Shown here in pieces: positions 46,770 through 58,306 of a stretch of 64,000 bases of DNA. This DNA comes from Caballeronia cordobensis (lineage in GTDB: Bacteria > Pseudomonadota > Gammaproteobacteria > Burkholderiales > Burkholderiaceae). Position numbers and translations under genes: made by a program. The notes under the pieces were generated by a model. It worked only from the letters and a program-made list of their open reading frames with translations. It ran no database searches and had not been told where the DNA came from. Position 1 is the stretch's first letter. The number at the start of each line of letters is the position of its first letter. The stretch is taken from NCBI RefSeq assembly GCF_001544575.2, contig NZ_FCNY02000002.1:496001-560000 (forward strand). Direction: 5' to 3'.

Positions 46770-47762
46770 ATGAACACTTCTTCTCTACCTCGCATCGCCG
46801 TGCTCGCAACGGGCGGCACCATCGCCGGACAAGCGGGCGATGCATCGAAGACGGCGGGCTACAAGGCGGGCGTCGTCGGCGTCGACAAATTGCTCGATGC
46901 CGTGCCCGCGTTGTCGGCCGTCGCGCGCATTCACGCGGAGCAAATCGCGAGCATCGACAGCAAGGACATGAGCGCCGCGCTGTGGACCGCGCTCTCGCGC
47001 CGCATCGATGCATTGCTCGCGCAGGACGATATCGATGGCGTCGTCGTCACGCACGGCACCGATACGCTCGAAGAAACCGCTTACCTGCTGCATCTCACGG
47101 TGAAGAGCGCGAAGCCCGTCGTGCTGACGGCGGCGATGCGCCCGTCGACCGCGCTGTCCGCCGACGGCCCGCTGAATCTGCTCAATGCGGTGACGGTCGC
47201 GGCGTCGAAGGACGCGGCGGGCAAGGGCGTGCTCGTCGCGTTCAACAACCAGATTCACAGCGCGCGCGATGTCGTCAAGACGAGCACCTACGCGGTCGAT
47301 GCGTTCCGGTCGCCCGAAACCGGCGCGCTCGGCTTCGTGCAGGACGGGCGCGTGGAATTTCAGCGCATGGTGCTGCGGCCGCATACCGCCGCGAGCGAAT
47401 TTGCGGTGGCCGATCGGTGGCCGATGGTGGAAGTCGTCACGAGCCATGCGGATGCCTCGCGCGTGACGGTCGATGCGCTCGTCGCGGCGGGCGCGCAAGG
47501 CATCGTCGTGGCGGGCACGGGCAATGGCTCGATGCACGCGACGCTCACGCAGGCGATCGCCGATGCGGTGAAGCAGGGCGTCGCGGTGGTGCGCGCGTCG
47601 CGCGTGGGCTCGGGGCATGTGATGCGCAACGGCGCGGCCAGCGACGATGCGCTCGGCACCGTCAGCGCGGGCACGCTCAATCCGTACAAGGCGCGCGTGC
47701 TGCTGATGCTGGCGCTGGCCGCGGGCGCGAAAGACCTGCAGCGCATCTTCGATACGTACTGA
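46770..47762 (+). CDS. L-asparaginase
   Basis: A 330-residue bacterial asparaginase of the AnsA/AnsB fold. The first threonine motif is ATGGTIAGQ (Thr17), the second THGTDTLEE (Thr97-Asp98), and the Lys of the catalytic network is in NNQIHSARDVVKT. There is no signal peptide, so it is cytoplasmic. Length agrees with the family. It converts asparagine to aspartate and ammonia. The start lacks a strong ribosome-binding site. Confidence 0.94.
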   Translation: MNTSSLPRIAVLATGGTIAGQAGDASKTAGYKAGVVGVDKLLDAVPALSAVARIHAEQIASIDSKDMSAALWTALSRRIDALLAQDDIDGVVVTHGTDTLEETAYLLHLTVKSAKPVVLTAAMRPSTALSADGPLNLLNAVTVAASKDAAGKGVLVAFNNQIHSARDVVKTSTYAVDAFRSPETGALGFVQDGRVEFQRMVLRPHTAASEFAVADRWPMVEVVTSHADASRVTVDALVAAGAQGIVVAGTGNGSMHATLTQAIADAVKQGVAVVRASRVGSGHVMRNGAASDDALGTVSAGTLNPYKARVLLMLALAAGAKDLQRIFDTY

Positions 47763-47780
47763 GCGTACTGAAAACAAAAA

Positions 47781-47805
47781 ACGCGAACGGAGGTTCGCGT
47801 TTTTT
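47781..47805. terminator. Intrinsic terminator between asparaginase and LysM genes
   Basis: ACGCGAAC and GTTCGCGT pair around a GGAG loop, flanked by A6 on the left and T6 on the right, so it works on both strands. Confidence 0.88.
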
Positions 47806-47825
47806 GCTTCATGCTTGCGGCGGTA

Positions 47826-48317
47826 TCAGGCGGCGGGAATGCGCAGCACCTGACCCGGGTAGATCTTGTCCGGGCTCTTCAGCATCGGCTTGTTCGCTTC
47901 GAAGATCAGATCGTTCTTCGAACCGTTGCCGTAATACTTTTCCGCAATCTTCCAGAGATTGTCGCCCGACACGACGGTGTAGTACTGCGACTCGGGCTCG
48001 GCATTCGGCACGGTCAGCTGATCGTCGACCTTGTCGACGTGCTGCACGTTGCCTGCGGCGACCAGAATCTTTTCCTTCGTGGCCTGATCCGCTGCCTGAC
48101 CCGACACGGTCACGGTATGCGACGCGCCGTCGTACTTGACTTGCAGATTGTCCGCGTCGAGACCTTGCGAGCGGATATACGTCGCGATGGCTTCGCCCGC
48201 TTTCTGGTTGAGCGCGGCGACATCGACAGGCGCCGCTGCGGGAGCGGCCTGCGCGCTCGGCGTGGCTGCGCCGAAGAGTTTTTCGCCTGCTTCCTTGATA
48301 AAGCTGAGGATACCCAT
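47826..48317 (-). CDS. BON-LysM protein (Kbp/YgaU type)
   Basis: A 163-residue soluble protein with a BON domain (about residues 30-105: ALNQKAGEAIATYIRSQG...HTVTVSGQAADQATKEKILVAAGNVQHV) and a C-terminal LysM domain (YYTVVSGDNLWKIAEKYYGNGSKNDLIFEANKPM). The arrangement matches the cytoplasmic potassium-binding protein Kbp/YgaU of enterobacteria. It lacks a signal peptide, so a potassium-sensing role fits better than wall binding. AAGGAG precedes the ATG. Confidence 0.9.
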   Translation of the reverse strand: MGILSFIKEAGEKLFGAATPSAQAAPAAAPVDVAALNQKAGEAIATYIRSQGLDADNLQVKYDGASHTVTVSGQAADQATKEKILVAAGNVQHVDKVDDQLTVPNAEPESQYYTVVSGDNLWKIAEKYYGNGSKNDLIFEANKPMLKSPDKIYPGQVLRIPAA

Positions 48318-48620
48318 TGTTCAACTCCTTAATTAAATGGTGATTGAGGGCTCGCGAAGTCTAGGCAGATTAGTCGCGATGACCACCAGATAGTTCTGAG
48401 TTTCAACAAAAGGATTTGTAGCACCGCACATGCGTCAACGGTAGGACACAACTAGCAACAATCCGACGCGGACACCCGACGACAAACCGTCTGACCGACC
48501 AAGGCTTACCCGGCGCACCGCCGGGTGCCGCTTCTCGGACCCCACTGTGCCGCCCTCAGCCCAGAGCGGCAGTTGTCCCGCGTGCCCATACGCGGGACGC
48601 CCCACGGTTCAGGTGACGCG
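48318..48620. other. Intergenic region with two GC-rich inverted repeats
   Basis: No gene is supported. GTCCCGCGT/ACGCGGGAC (48575-48598) and the short CCCGGCG/CGCCGGG hairpin (about 48509-48525) could end the glxR transcript on the minus strand, although neither has a T-tract. The left part is AT-rich and probably holds the LysM gene promoter. Confidence 0.5.
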
Positions 48621-49526
48621 TTACGCGGCCTTGGCTTGCGCCGGCTCGTCGGCCACCTGGAAGTTCGACATGATCTCGAGCGCGCGCACGAGCGCCGAGT
48701 GATCCCATGCTTTGCCGCCGTTCGCCGCGCACACGCTGAACAACTGTTGCGCGCTCGCGGTGTGGGGCAGGGCGAGACCCATCTTGCGCGCGCCATCGAG
48801 CGCGAGGTTCAGGTCCTTCTGATGCAGTTCGATACGGAAGCCCGGATTGAACGTGCGCTTGGTCATGCGCTCGCCGTGCACTTCGAGGATGCGCGACGAT
48901 GCGAAGCCGCCCATCAGCGCTTTACGCACGCGTTCCGGATCGGCGCCCGAGCGCGCGGCGAACAGCAGCGCCTCGGCGACGGCCTCGATGTTCAGCGCGA
49001 CGATGATCTGGTTTGCGACCTTGCAGGTCTGGCCCGCGCCGTTGTCGCCGATGAGCGAGATGTTCTTGCCCATCAGATCAAAGAGCGGCTTGGCCACCGC
49101 GAACGACTTTTCCGGTCCGCCGACCATGATCGTGAGCGTCGCTTCGCGTGCGCCGACTTCGCCGCCGGACACCGGCGCGTCGAGATAATCGCAGCCGAGC
49201 GCGTTGATCTTCTTCGCGAATTCCTGCGTTTCGAGCGGCGCGATCGAGCTCATGTCGATGACGAGCTTGCCCTTCGACAGGCCCTTCGCGACGCCGTCAT
49301 CGGCGAACAGCACATTGGCGACATCGGGCGTGTCCGGCACCATCGTAATGACGATCTCGCTCGCCTGTGCCACCGCGCTCGAATCTTCCACGACTTTCGT
49401 CTGCGCGCGGATATCGTCCGGCACCGGATACTTGCCGTTCACGACGAGCGAATGACCGCCCTTGATGAGATTGCGCGCCATGTGCGCGCCCATGATGCCG
49501 AGGCCGATGAAACCGATCGTTGCCAT
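48621..49526 (-). CDS. glxR: 2-hydroxy-3-oxopropionate (tartronate semialdehyde) reductase
   Basis: A 301-residue beta-hydroxyacid dehydrogenase reducing tartronate semialdehyde to glycerate. Motifs are the Rossmann GFIGLGIMGAHMARNLIKGGH, DAPVSGGEVGAREATLTIMVGG, and the catalytic-lysine segment GAGQTCKVANQIIVALN. It is the last gene of the gcl-hyi-glxR operon, 25 bases after hyi. GGAGGAG gives a good ribosome-binding site. No glycerate kinase follows in this window. Confidence 0.94.
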   Translation of the reverse strand: MATIGFIGLGIMGAHMARNLIKGGHSLVVNGKYPVPDDIRAQTKVVEDSSAVAQASEIVITMVPDTPDVANVLFADDGVAKGLSKGKLVIDMSSIAPLETQEFAKKINALGCDYLDAPVSGGEVGAREATLTIMVGGPEKSFAVAKPLFDLMGKNISLIGDNGAGQTCKVANQIIVALNIEAVAEALLFAARSGADPERVRKALMGGFASSRILEVHGERMTKRTFNPGFRIELHQKDLNLALDGARKMGLALPHTASAQQLFSVCAANGGKAWDHSALVRALEIMSNFQVADEPAQAKAA

Positions 49527-49551
49527 ACTTTGTGCTCCTCCTTAACGTTTT

Positions 49552-50352
49552 TTACGCGGTGGCGGCGGTCTTCACGCCACCGATGCTCTGCAGCCAGCCG
49601 AGGCCCGCTTCCGTCCCGTTGAGCGGCTTGTACTCGCAGCCGATCCAGCCTTGATAGCCGATCTCGTCGAGCAGCGCGAACAGGAACGCGTAGTTGATCT
49701 CGCCGGTGCCCGGTTCGTTGCGGCCGGGGTTGTCGGCGAGCTGGATATGCGCGATCTGCGGCAGGTTCTTCCTGATCGTCGCGGCGAGCTCGCCTTCCAT
49801 GCGCTGCATGTGATAGATGTCGTACTGCAGGAACAGATTGTCCGAGCCGACCGCGCGGATCACGTCCAGGCCTTCCTTCGAGCGGTTCAGCGCGAAGCCC
49901 GGAATGTCATACGCGTTGCACGGCTCGACGAGCAGCCTGATACCTTCTTTTTTCAGTGCTTCGGCTGCGAATCTCAGGTTCTCGATGATCGTCGTGCGTG
50001 CCTGTTCCGCCGACACGCCCGCCGTCGGAATGCCGACGAGGCAATTCAGTTGCGGCACGTTCAGCGCCTTCGCGTACTCGATCGCGCGCGGCACCCCTTC
50101 GCGGAATTCCGCGACGCGGTCCGGCAGGCAGGCGATGCCGCGTTCGCCCGCTTCCCAGTTGCCCGCGGGCAGGTTGTGCAGCACGATCCGCAGATCGTTC
50201 TCTTTCAGGCGCTGCTGAATATCGCCGATCGAGAACGCGTACGGGAACAGGAACTCGACCGCCTTGAAACCCGCGTTCGCCGCCGCCGCGAAGCGGTCGA
50301 GGAACGGGACTTCGTTGAAAAGCATGGTCAAATTCGCGGCAAATTTCGGCAT
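49552..50352 (-). CDS. hyi: Hydroxypyruvate isomerase
   Basis: A 266-residue TIM-barrel enzyme interconverting hydroxypyruvate and tartronate semialdehyde. Features include AANLTMLFNEVPFLDRFAAAANAGFKAVEFLFPY, LLVEPCNAYDIPGF and HIQLADNPGRNEPGTGEINY, with the conserved metal-binding Glu/His/Asp pattern. It lies between gcl and glxR; the gap to gcl is 39 bases. Confidence 0.94.
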   Translation of the reverse strand: MPKFAANLTMLFNEVPFLDRFAAAANAGFKAVEFLFPYAFSIGDIQQRLKENDLRIVLHNLPAGNWEAGERGIACLPDRVAEFREGVPRAIEYAKALNVPQLNCLVGIPTAGVSAEQARTTIIENLRFAAEALKKEGIRLLVEPCNAYDIPGFALNRSKEGLDVIRAVGSDNLFLQYDIYHMQRMEGELAATIRKNLPQIAHIQLADNPGRNEPGTGEINYAFLFALLDEIGYQGWIGCEYKPLNGTEAGLGWLQSIGGVKTAATA

Positions 50353-50391
50353 TGTTCTTTCCTGTTGGTCGGTCAGTGAAGGGCGCTTCGT

Positions 50392-52167
<1,776 letters not shown>

Positions 52168-52342
52168 GATTGTCTCCTTCCTGGGGTCTCTATCCGTAAT
52201 CGCTGTCTGCATATGAAGCAGGGTTCCATTGCACTTTAAGTTTGTGAAAAAGGTTTGATAAGATCAGTCGGAGTCGCTTTATCCCGTACAAAAAGTTTCG
52301 AATGGCGCTGCGGGGCGGTTTGGAGACGATTGGAGACGCGAG

Positions 52343-53296
52343 ATGGACCGTTTCAAGCAGATCGAGACTTTCGTGCGCGTGGCCGAGGCAGGCAGTCTCG
52401 CCGCCGCGGCGCTGGAGGAAGGCGTGTCGCCGGTGATCCTCGGACGGCGCATCGACGCCCTGGAGAAGCGCCTGGGCGTCAAGCTGATGTACCGTTCGAC
52501 GCGGCGGCTCGTCGTCAGCGAAGAGGGCGCGGCGTTCCTCGATCGCTGCAAGAATCTGCTGTCGGAATGGGATCAGGCGGAAAACGAACTCGCGGCGGGA
52601 CGGCGCGCGGTCGGCGGACATCTGATCGTGTCGGCGCCGGCGGCGTTCGGGCGCATGCATGTCGCGCCGCACGCGCCCGTCTTCCTCGCGGACAAGCCCG
52701 AATTGCAGATGTCGTTCAATCTGACCGATCGCGTCGTGGATCTGGTGCGCGAGGGCTACGATCTGTCGATACGCATCGGCGGGGCGGTCGATCCGAACTT
52801 CGTCGCGGTGAAACTGGCGAGCAACCGGCGCGTCGTGTGCGGCACGCCCGCGTATTTCAAGAAGCACGGCCGGCCGAAAACGCTGGAAGATCTGCCCAGT
52901 CACAATTGCCTCGCGTTCAATCTGCAAGGCGGGCAGAACCGCGGCTGGTATTTCCGCCGCAACGGTAAAGTCGTGACGGTGCGCGTCTCCGGCAATCTCG
53001 ATTGCAACGACGGCGAGCTGCTGCACCGCTGGGCCTCGGAAGGACTCGGGCTCGGCTGGCGCTCGACATGGGAAATCCAGCGGCAACTGGAGTCGGGCGA
53101 GCTGGAAACGGTGCTCGACGAGTTCGAATTGCCCGACTACGACATCCTGGCGGTCTATCCGCAGCAGCGCTACGTGCCGGCTCGCGTGCGCTACTTCATT
53201 GATTATCTTAAGGAAATCTACGCGCAACCCGGTTACTGGAGCCGTCCGCTCACGCTTCCGGGCGAACCGGCGCGGGAGCCCGCGCACGGCCGCTAA
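52343..53296 (+). CDS. LysR-family regulator, probable regulator of gcl
   Basis: A 317-residue LysR protein with N-terminal helix-turn-helix (MDRFKQIETFVRVAEAGSLAAAALEEGVSPVILGRRIDALEKRLG) and effector domain. It is divergent from gcl with about 175 bases between the starts, the usual layout for a regulator of the adjacent operon. The effector is unknown; glyoxylate or allantoin-related compounds are plausible. Confidence 0.9.
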   Translation: MDRFKQIETFVRVAEAGSLAAAALEEGVSPVILGRRIDALEKRLGVKLMYRSTRRLVVSEEGAAFLDRCKNLLSEWDQAENELAAGRRAVGGHLIVSAPAAFGRMHVAPHAPVFLADKPELQMSFNLTDRVVDLVREGYDLSIRIGGAVDPNFVAVKLASNRRVVCGTPAYFKKHGRPKTLEDLPSHNCLAFNLQGGQNRGWYFRRNGKVVTVRVSGNLDCNDGELLHRWASEGLGLGWRSTWEIQRQLESGELETVLDEFELPDYDILAVYPQQRYVPARVRYFIDYLKEIYAQPGYWSRPLTLPGEPAREPAHGR

Positions 53297-53324
53297 CTGC
53301 TTGAAAACGCGCTCGAAATGGCAA

Positions 53325-53353
53325 TTGCGCGAGCGCATACAAAAAGCTATAAT
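53325..53353 (+). promoter_or_regulatory. Promoter of the rpsF operon
   Basis: TTGCGC (53325-53330) and consensus TATAAT (53348-53353) with a 17-base spacer, followed by a leader of about 65 bases before rpsF. The leader is GC-rich and could hold an S6:S18-binding structure, but I did not establish one. Confidence 0.8.
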
Positions 53354-53427
53354 CTCCGGCTTCTCACTTGCCGCACCGGTCCGACGCCCGGGCGGCTTCT
53401 ATCCAAAAGTTCGCACAAGGAGTGAAT

Positions 53428-53799
53428 ATGCGTCATTACGAAATCGTCTTTATCGTGCACCCCGATCAGAGCGAGCAAGTGCCCGCCATGATCGAGCGCT
53501 ACAAGGGCACGATCACGTCGCACGGTGGCCAGATCCACCGCATCGAAGACTGGGGCCGCCGCCAACTGGCCTACATGATCGAGAAACTCGCCAAGGCTCA
53601 CTACGTCTGCATGAACATCGAATGCGATCAGGCCACGCTCGAAGAGCTGGAGCACGCATTCAAGTTCAACGACGCCGTGCTGCGTCACCTCATCGTCAAG
53701 ATGAAGAAGGCCGAAACCGGCCCGTCGCCGATGATGAAGGAAGTGCAGCGCGAAGAAGCCAAGAAGGCGGCCAGCCAGCCGTCCGAAGCGCAGGCTTAA
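53428..53799 (+). CDS. rpsF: Ribosomal protein bS6
   Basis: A 123-residue S6 protein with [25 protein letters not shown] at the start and [24 protein letters not shown], and a basic C-terminal tail. It binds 16S rRNA with S18. It is first in the operon rpsF-priB-rpsR-rplI. The ATG behind AAGGAGTG is used. Confidence 0.97.
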   Translation: MRHYEIVFIVHPDQSEQVPAMIERYKGTITSHGGQIHRIEDWGRRQLAYMIEKLAKAHYVCMNIECDQATLEELEHAFKFNDAVLRHLIVKMKKAETGPSPMMKEVQREEAKKAASQPSEAQA

Positions 53800-53833
53800 G
53801 GCGAACGCATTCGCCACAGCCACCAAGGTTTAA

Positions 53834-54133
53834 GTGAACCGGCTGCAACTGACAGCAAGCGTCGTGGAACGCGAACCGGTGCGATACACGCCCGCCGGCA
53901 TTCCGATCGCAAGCTGCACGTTGCAACACGCCGCGGAAGTCGTCGAAGCGGGCATCGTCCGCAAGATCGAACTGACTCTGCAGGCGGTCGCGGCCGGCGA
54001 AGCGAGCGGCAAGCTGGAAAGCTGTCCGATGGGCGTCGAAACACGCTTCACGGGTTTTCTTGCGAAACGAAGCCGTAACGCGCGAACTTTGGTGTTTCAC
54101 ATCACAGAATTGCAGGACATTGGAAAGGACTAA
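53834..54133 (+). CDS. priB: Primosomal replication protein N (PriB)
   Basis: A 99-residue OB-fold single-strand DNA-binding protein used in replication restart. It starts at GTG. Conserved segments are [32 protein letters not shown] and [21 protein letters not shown]. The position between rpsF and rpsR is typical for beta- and gamma-proteobacteria. Confidence 0.94.
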   Translation: MNRLQLTASVVEREPVRYTPAGIPIASCTLQHAAEVVEAGIVRKIELTLQAVAAGEASGKLESCPMGVETRFTGFLAKRSRNARTLVFHITELQDIGKD

Positions 54134-54135
54134 TC

Positions 54136-54411
54136 ATGCCCCGCCCGACTGGTAAGAAATTCGACAAGCGTCGTCAGCAACAAAACCCGCTCTTCAAGCG
54201 CAAGAAGTTCTGCCGTTTCACGGCAGCCGGTGTCGAGCAGATCGACTACAAGGACACGGAAACGCTGAAGGACTTCATCGGCGAAAACGGCAAGATCACG
54301 CCGGCTCGTCTGACTGGCACGAAGGCGCACTATCAGCGCCAGCTCGACACGGCAATCAAGCGCGCGCGTTTCCTCGCGCTCCTGCCGTACACCGACCTGC
54401 ACAAGGCCTAA
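54136..54411 (+). CDS. rpsR: Ribosomal protein bS18
   Basis: A 91-residue S18 protein with the basic N-terminus [53 protein letters not shown] and [19 protein letters not shown]. It pairs with S6 on the 30S platform. It begins two bases after priB stops. Confidence 0.97.
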   Translation: MPRPTGKKFDKRRQQQNPLFKRKKFCRFTAAGVEQIDYKDTETLKDFIGENGKITPARLTGTKAHYQRQLDTAIKRARFLALLPYTDLHKA

Positions 54412-54439
54412 TCAGACGACGCACTAAGGAAAGCCAAAA

Positions 54440-54895
54440 ATGCAAATCATTCTTTTGGAAAAAGTCGTCAACCTGGGCAACCTCGGCGACATCGTCAAGG
54501 TCAAGGACGGCTACGCACGTAACTTCCTGATCCCCGGCAAGAAGGCACGCCGCGCAACGAAAGACGCAATCGCCGAATTCGAAGTTCGCCGCGCCGAACT
54601 CGAAAAGGTCGCTGCTGAAAAACTGTCGGCTGCGCAAGCGCAAGGCGAAAAGCTGAGCGGCTTCACGGTTCAGATCTCGCAGAAGGCTGGCGTCGACGGC
54701 CGTCTGTTCGGTTCGGTCACGAACGCGGACATCGCCGATGCGCTGAAGAAGCAAGGCTTCGCGGAAGTGGAAAAGGCGCAAGTGCGTCTGCCGGAAGGCC
54801 CGCTCAAGATGGTCGGCGACCATCCGGTTCAAGTGGCGCTGCACACGGACGTGCTGGTCGACGTCACGGTGTCGGTGCTCGGCGAGCACGCGTAA
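54440..54895 (+). CDS. rplI: Ribosomal protein bL9
   Basis: A 151-residue L9 protein: [36 protein letters not shown], the long linking helix, and the C-terminal domain with [20 protein letters not shown]. It binds 23S rRNA near the L1 stalk. It is the last gene of the operon before a terminator. Confidence 0.97.
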   Translation: MQIILLEKVVNLGNLGDIVKVKDGYARNFLIPGKKARRATKDAIAEFEVRRAELEKVAAEKLSAAQAQGEKLSGFTVQISQKAGVDGRLFGSVTNADIADALKKQGFAEVEKAQVRLPEGPLKMVGDHPVQVALHTDVLVDVTVSVLGEHA

Positions 54896-54935
54896 GTTTC
54901 AAGCGAGGCCGCGCGCCTCGCGTCGTATTACAAAA

Positions 54936-54966
54936 AGCGGGAGTCGATGCGACTCCCGCTTTTTTT
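54936..54966 (+). terminator. Intrinsic terminator after rplI
   Basis: AGCGGGAGTCG and CGACTCCCGCT form an eleven-base-pair stem with an ATG loop and a run of six T. Confidence 0.9.
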
Positions 54967-55014
54967 CGTCTGAACGTAGTAGCGCACGCTGTATTTCATC
55001 GATAATTCCACCCC

Positions 55015-56403
55015 ATGAACGCTCCGTCCAAAGACCCGCAACTCGACGCGCTGAAGGTCCCGCCGCATTCGATCGAAGCCGAGCAATCCGTGATCGGCGG
55101 CCTGCTGCTGGACAACGCAGCATGGGACCGTATTGCCGATGTCATGCATCAGAGCGATTTCTATCGCTACGACCATCGCATCATTTACGAGCACATCGGC
55201 AAGCTGATCGCGGCGACGCGCCCGGCCGACGTGATCACCGTCTACGAAGCGCTCACGATGGCCGGCAAGGCCGAGGAAGTGGGCGGGCTCGCGTATCTGA
55301 ACGCGCTCGCGCAGAACACGCCGAGCGCGGCGAATATTCGCCGTTATGCCGAGATCGTGCGCGACCGCGCGGTGTTGCGGCGTCTCGTTTCGGTCGCGGA
55401 TGAAATCTCCGCCGACGCGTTCAATCCGCAAGGCAAGGAAGTCCGCCAGATTCTCGACGAAGCCGAAGCGCGCGTGTTCTCGATCGCGGAAGACGGCGCG
55501 CGCGGCACGCAAGGCTTCCTCGAAATCGGACCGCTGCTCACGCAGGTCGTCGAGCGCATCGACACGCTTTATCACACCGCCAATCCGAGCGATGTGACCG
55601 GCACGCCGACCGGCTTCGTCGATCTCGACCGCATGACCTCGGGCATGCACGGCGGCGAGCTGATCATCGTGGCGGGCCGTCCGTCGATGGGTAAGACGGC
55701 GTTCTCGATGAACGTCGGCGAATACGTGGCGGTGGAATACGGTCTGCCCGTCGCGGTGTTCTCGATGGAAATGCCCGGCACGCAACTGACGATGCGTATG
55801 CTCGGCTCCGTCGGCCGGCTCGATCAGCACCGCATGCGCACGGGCCGCCTCACCGACGAAGACTGGCCGAAACTCACGCACGCCGTGCAGAAAATGAGCG
55901 AGGCGCAGCTGTTCATCGACGAAACCGGCGGCCTGAATCCGATGGAACTGCGCTCGCGCGCGCGCCGCCTGTCGCGGCAATGCGGCAAGCTCGGGCTTAT
56001 CATCGTCGACTATCTTCAGCTTATGTCGGGCTCGGGCGGCGGCGAAAACCGCGCGACCGAAATCTCGGAAATCTCGCGTTCGCTCAAGAGTCTCGCGAAG
56101 GAACTCGACGTGCCCGTGATCGCGCTGTCGCAGTTGAACCGCGGCCTGGAGCAGCGCCCGAACAAGCGGCCGATCATGTCCGACTTGCGCGAATCGGGCG
56201 CAATCGAGCAGGACGCGGACGTGATCCTCTTCATCTATCGCGACGAAGTCTACAACCCCGACAGCCCCGACAAGGGCACGGCGGAAATCATCATCGGCAA
56301 GCAGCGTAACGGCCCCATCGGCCCGGTGCGCCTGACCTTCCACGGTCAGTACACGAAGTTCGACAACTTCGCCGGCGCGCAGAACTTCTACGGCGGCGAA
56401 TAA
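55015..56403 (+). CDS. dnaB: Replicative DNA helicase DnaB
   Basis: A 462-residue hexameric 5'-3' helicase. The N-terminal DnaG-interacting helical domain is followed by a RecA-like domain with Walker A GRPSMGKT (residues 221-228, Lys227) and Walker B-like LGLIIVDYLQLM. The final motif QLNRGLEQRPNKRPIMSDLRESGAIEQDADVI is diagnostic. There is no intein. It starts 120 bases after rplI and has its own transcript after the terminator. Confidence 0.97.
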   Translation: MNAPSKDPQLDALKVPPHSIEAEQSVIGGLLLDNAAWDRIADVMHQSDFYRYDHRIIYEHIGKLIAATRPADVITVYEALTMAGKAEEVGGLAYLNALAQNTPSAANIRRYAEIVRDRAVLRRLVSVADEISADAFNPQGKEVRQILDEAEARVFSIAEDGARGTQGFLEIGPLLTQVVERIDTLYHTANPSDVTGTPTGFVDLDRMTSGMHGGELIIVAGRPSMGKTAFSMNVGEYVAVEYGLPVAVFSMEMPGTQLTMRMLGSVGRLDQHRMRTGRLTDEDWPKLTHAVQKMSEAQLFIDETGGLNPMELRSRARRLSRQCGKLGLIIVDYLQLMSGSGGGENRATEISEISRSLKSLAKELDVPVIALSQLNRGLEQRPNKRPIMSDLRESGAIEQDADVILFIYRDEVYNPDSPDKGTAEIIIGKQRNGPIGPVRLTFHGQYTKFDNFAGAQNFYGGE

Positions 56404-56546
56404 GCCTTTTATCGCATCAACTGTCAAGCGTTCGCGTCATCCGCGCGCCTGCGCCCGTTCAACGCGCGGTGCGTCGGATGGTGGTCGCAGGTACAATATG
56501 TCAGTTTGATGTCTGCCTCACATTTGACCCATTTAACGGGATTTTC

Positions 56547-57173
56547 ATGTTCGGTCGTTTCATGCCCACCGAGGGCAAATTTTTCGAGATCTTCAACGAG
56601 CACGCGAAGTGCATGGTCGACGCCAGCCGCGAGCTCGAGCTGCTGATCGACAATCTCGACGAAGCAGAGGTTCACAAGCAGAAGGTCCAGGCGAACGAAA
56701 AGCGCGCGGACAAGCTCACGCACGAGACCATCGACCTGCTGCACAAGACGTTCATCACGCCGCTCGACCGCGACGAAATCCACAAGCTCATCACCACGAT
56801 GGACGACATCCTCGATCTGATGGAGGACGTCGCAACGGCCATTTCGCTGTATGACGTGCGGGCGGTGACGTCCGAAGCGAGCCAGCTCGCGCATATTTGC
56901 ACGGGCACCGTCACGCGCGTGCAGCAGGCCGTGGCATTGCTGGCCGACATGAAGCGCGCGAGCGAGATCCTGAAGATCTGCGAGGAAATCGACCGTCTGG
57001 AGTCGGATGCGGACCGCGTGCTGCGCTCGGCGATGTCGAAGCTCTTCCGCGAGGAAGACGACGTGAAGACGCTCATCAAGCTGAAAGCGATCTACGAGTT
57101 GCTCGAGACGATCACCGACAAGTGTGAAGACGTCGCGAACATCATCGAAGGCATCGTGCTGGAAAACGCCTGA
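56547..57173 (+). CDS. DUF47 (PhoU-like) accessory protein of Pit
   Basis: A 208-residue helical protein of the DUF47/PhoU-like family, with repeated EKRADKLTHETIDLLHKTF, DRDEIHKLITTMDDILDLMEDVA and EIDRLESDADRVLRSAMSKLF helices carrying acidic metal-binding patterns. It is followed by pit and probably modulates phosphate uptake. The longer frame upstream is not used because coding character begins at this ATG. Confidence 0.93.
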   Translation: MFGRFMPTEGKFFEIFNEHAKCMVDASRELELLIDNLDEAEVHKQKVQANEKRADKLTHETIDLLHKTFITPLDRDEIHKLITTMDDILDLMEDVATAISLYDVRAVTSEASQLAHICTGTVTRVQQAVALLADMKRASEILKICEEIDRLESDADRVLRSAMSKLFREEDDVKTLIKLKAIYELLETITDKCEDVANIIEGIVLENA

Positions 57174-57268
57174 TCATGCCGCCGCGCCCGCGACGCCTGA
57201 CGCGCCGCGGGTAACGACGACAGACAACCCGCGCCGTTTCGCGCGCCGGCAGAAAACAACACCAACTG

Positions 57269-58279
57269 ATGCATTCGATTCAACTCGCCATCTGGGCAGT
57301 CGCCTTGCTCGTCATAGTCGCACTCGCGTTCGACTTCATGAACGGCTTTCACGACGCCGCCAATTCCATCGCCACGGTCGTTTCGACCGGCGTGCTCAAG
57401 CCGCAGCAGGCCGTCGCGTTCGCCGCCGCGTTCAACGTGATCGCGTATTTCATCTTTCACTTGAAGGTCGCGGCGACCGTCGGCAAGGGCACGATCGACC
57501 CCGAAATCGTCGATCAGTACGTGATTTTCGGCGCGCTCGTCGGCGCGATCGGCTGGAATATCGTCACCTGGATCTACGGCATCCCGTCGAGCTCGTCGCA
57601 TGCGCTGATCGGCGGTCTCGTCGGCGCGGCGCTCGCCAAGTCGGGCTGGGGGTCGCTCAACATCGACGGTTTGCTCAAGACCGTGGCGTTCATCTTCATC
57701 TCGCCGCTGCTCGGCTTCGTGCTCGGTTCGTTCTTCATGCTGCTGGTGTCGTGGCTGTATTTCCGCACGCCGCCCTCGAAGGTCGACCGGCGTTTTCGCC
57801 GCATGCAGCTTGTCTCGGCCGGCCTCTATTCGCTCGGCCACGGCGGCAACGACGCGCAAAAGACCATCGGCATCATCTGGATGCTGCTGATTGCGACGGG
57901 TTACGCTTCGTCCACCGCCGATGCGCCGCCGGCCTGGGTCATCGGGCTCTGCTACCTGTCGATGGGTCTCGGCACGCTCTTCGGCGGGTGGCGCATCGTG
58001 CGCACGATGGGCCAGAAGATCACGAAGCTCAAGCCCGTGGGCGGTTTCTGTGCGGAGACGGGCGGGGCGATCACGCTTTTCGTCGCGTCGTTCCTCGGCA
58101 TTCCCGTATCCACGACGCACACGATCACCGGCGCGATCGTCGGCGTGGGCGCGACGCAGAAGTTCAGCGCGGTGCGCTGGGGCGTCGCCGGGAACATCGT
58201 GTGGGCGTGGATTCTGACGATCCCCGCGTCCGCCGCGCTTGCCGCGGCGGGCTGGTGGGTCGGCCACCACTTCCTCTGA
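57269..58279 (+). CDS. pit: Low-affinity inorganic phosphate transporter Pit
   Basis: A 336-residue inner-membrane PiT-family transporter. The two duplicated PiT signatures are visible: FDFMNGFHDAANSIATVVSTG near the start, and YSLGHGGNDAQKTIGII later on. About ten membrane helices are predicted. It moves metal phosphate with protons. It is 95 bases after the DUF47 gene, its usual partner. Confidence 0.95.
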   Translation: MHSIQLAIWAVALLVIVALAFDFMNGFHDAANSIATVVSTGVLKPQQAVAFAAAFNVIAYFIFHLKVAATVGKGTIDPEIVDQYVIFGALVGAIGWNIVTWIYGIPSSSSHALIGGLVGAALAKSGWGSLNIDGLLKTVAFIFISPLLGFVLGSFFMLLVSWLYFRTPPSKVDRRFRRMQLVSAGLYSLGHGGNDAQKTIGIIWMLLIATGYASSTADAPPAWVIGLCYLSMGLGTLFGGWRIVRTMGQKITKLKPVGGFCAETGGAITLFVASFLGIPVSTTHTITGAIVGVGATQKFSAVRWGVAGNIVWAWILTIPASAALAAAGWWVGHHFL

Positions 58280-58306
58280 GCCGCACCCCGCGCCCGCGGG
58301 CGCGCG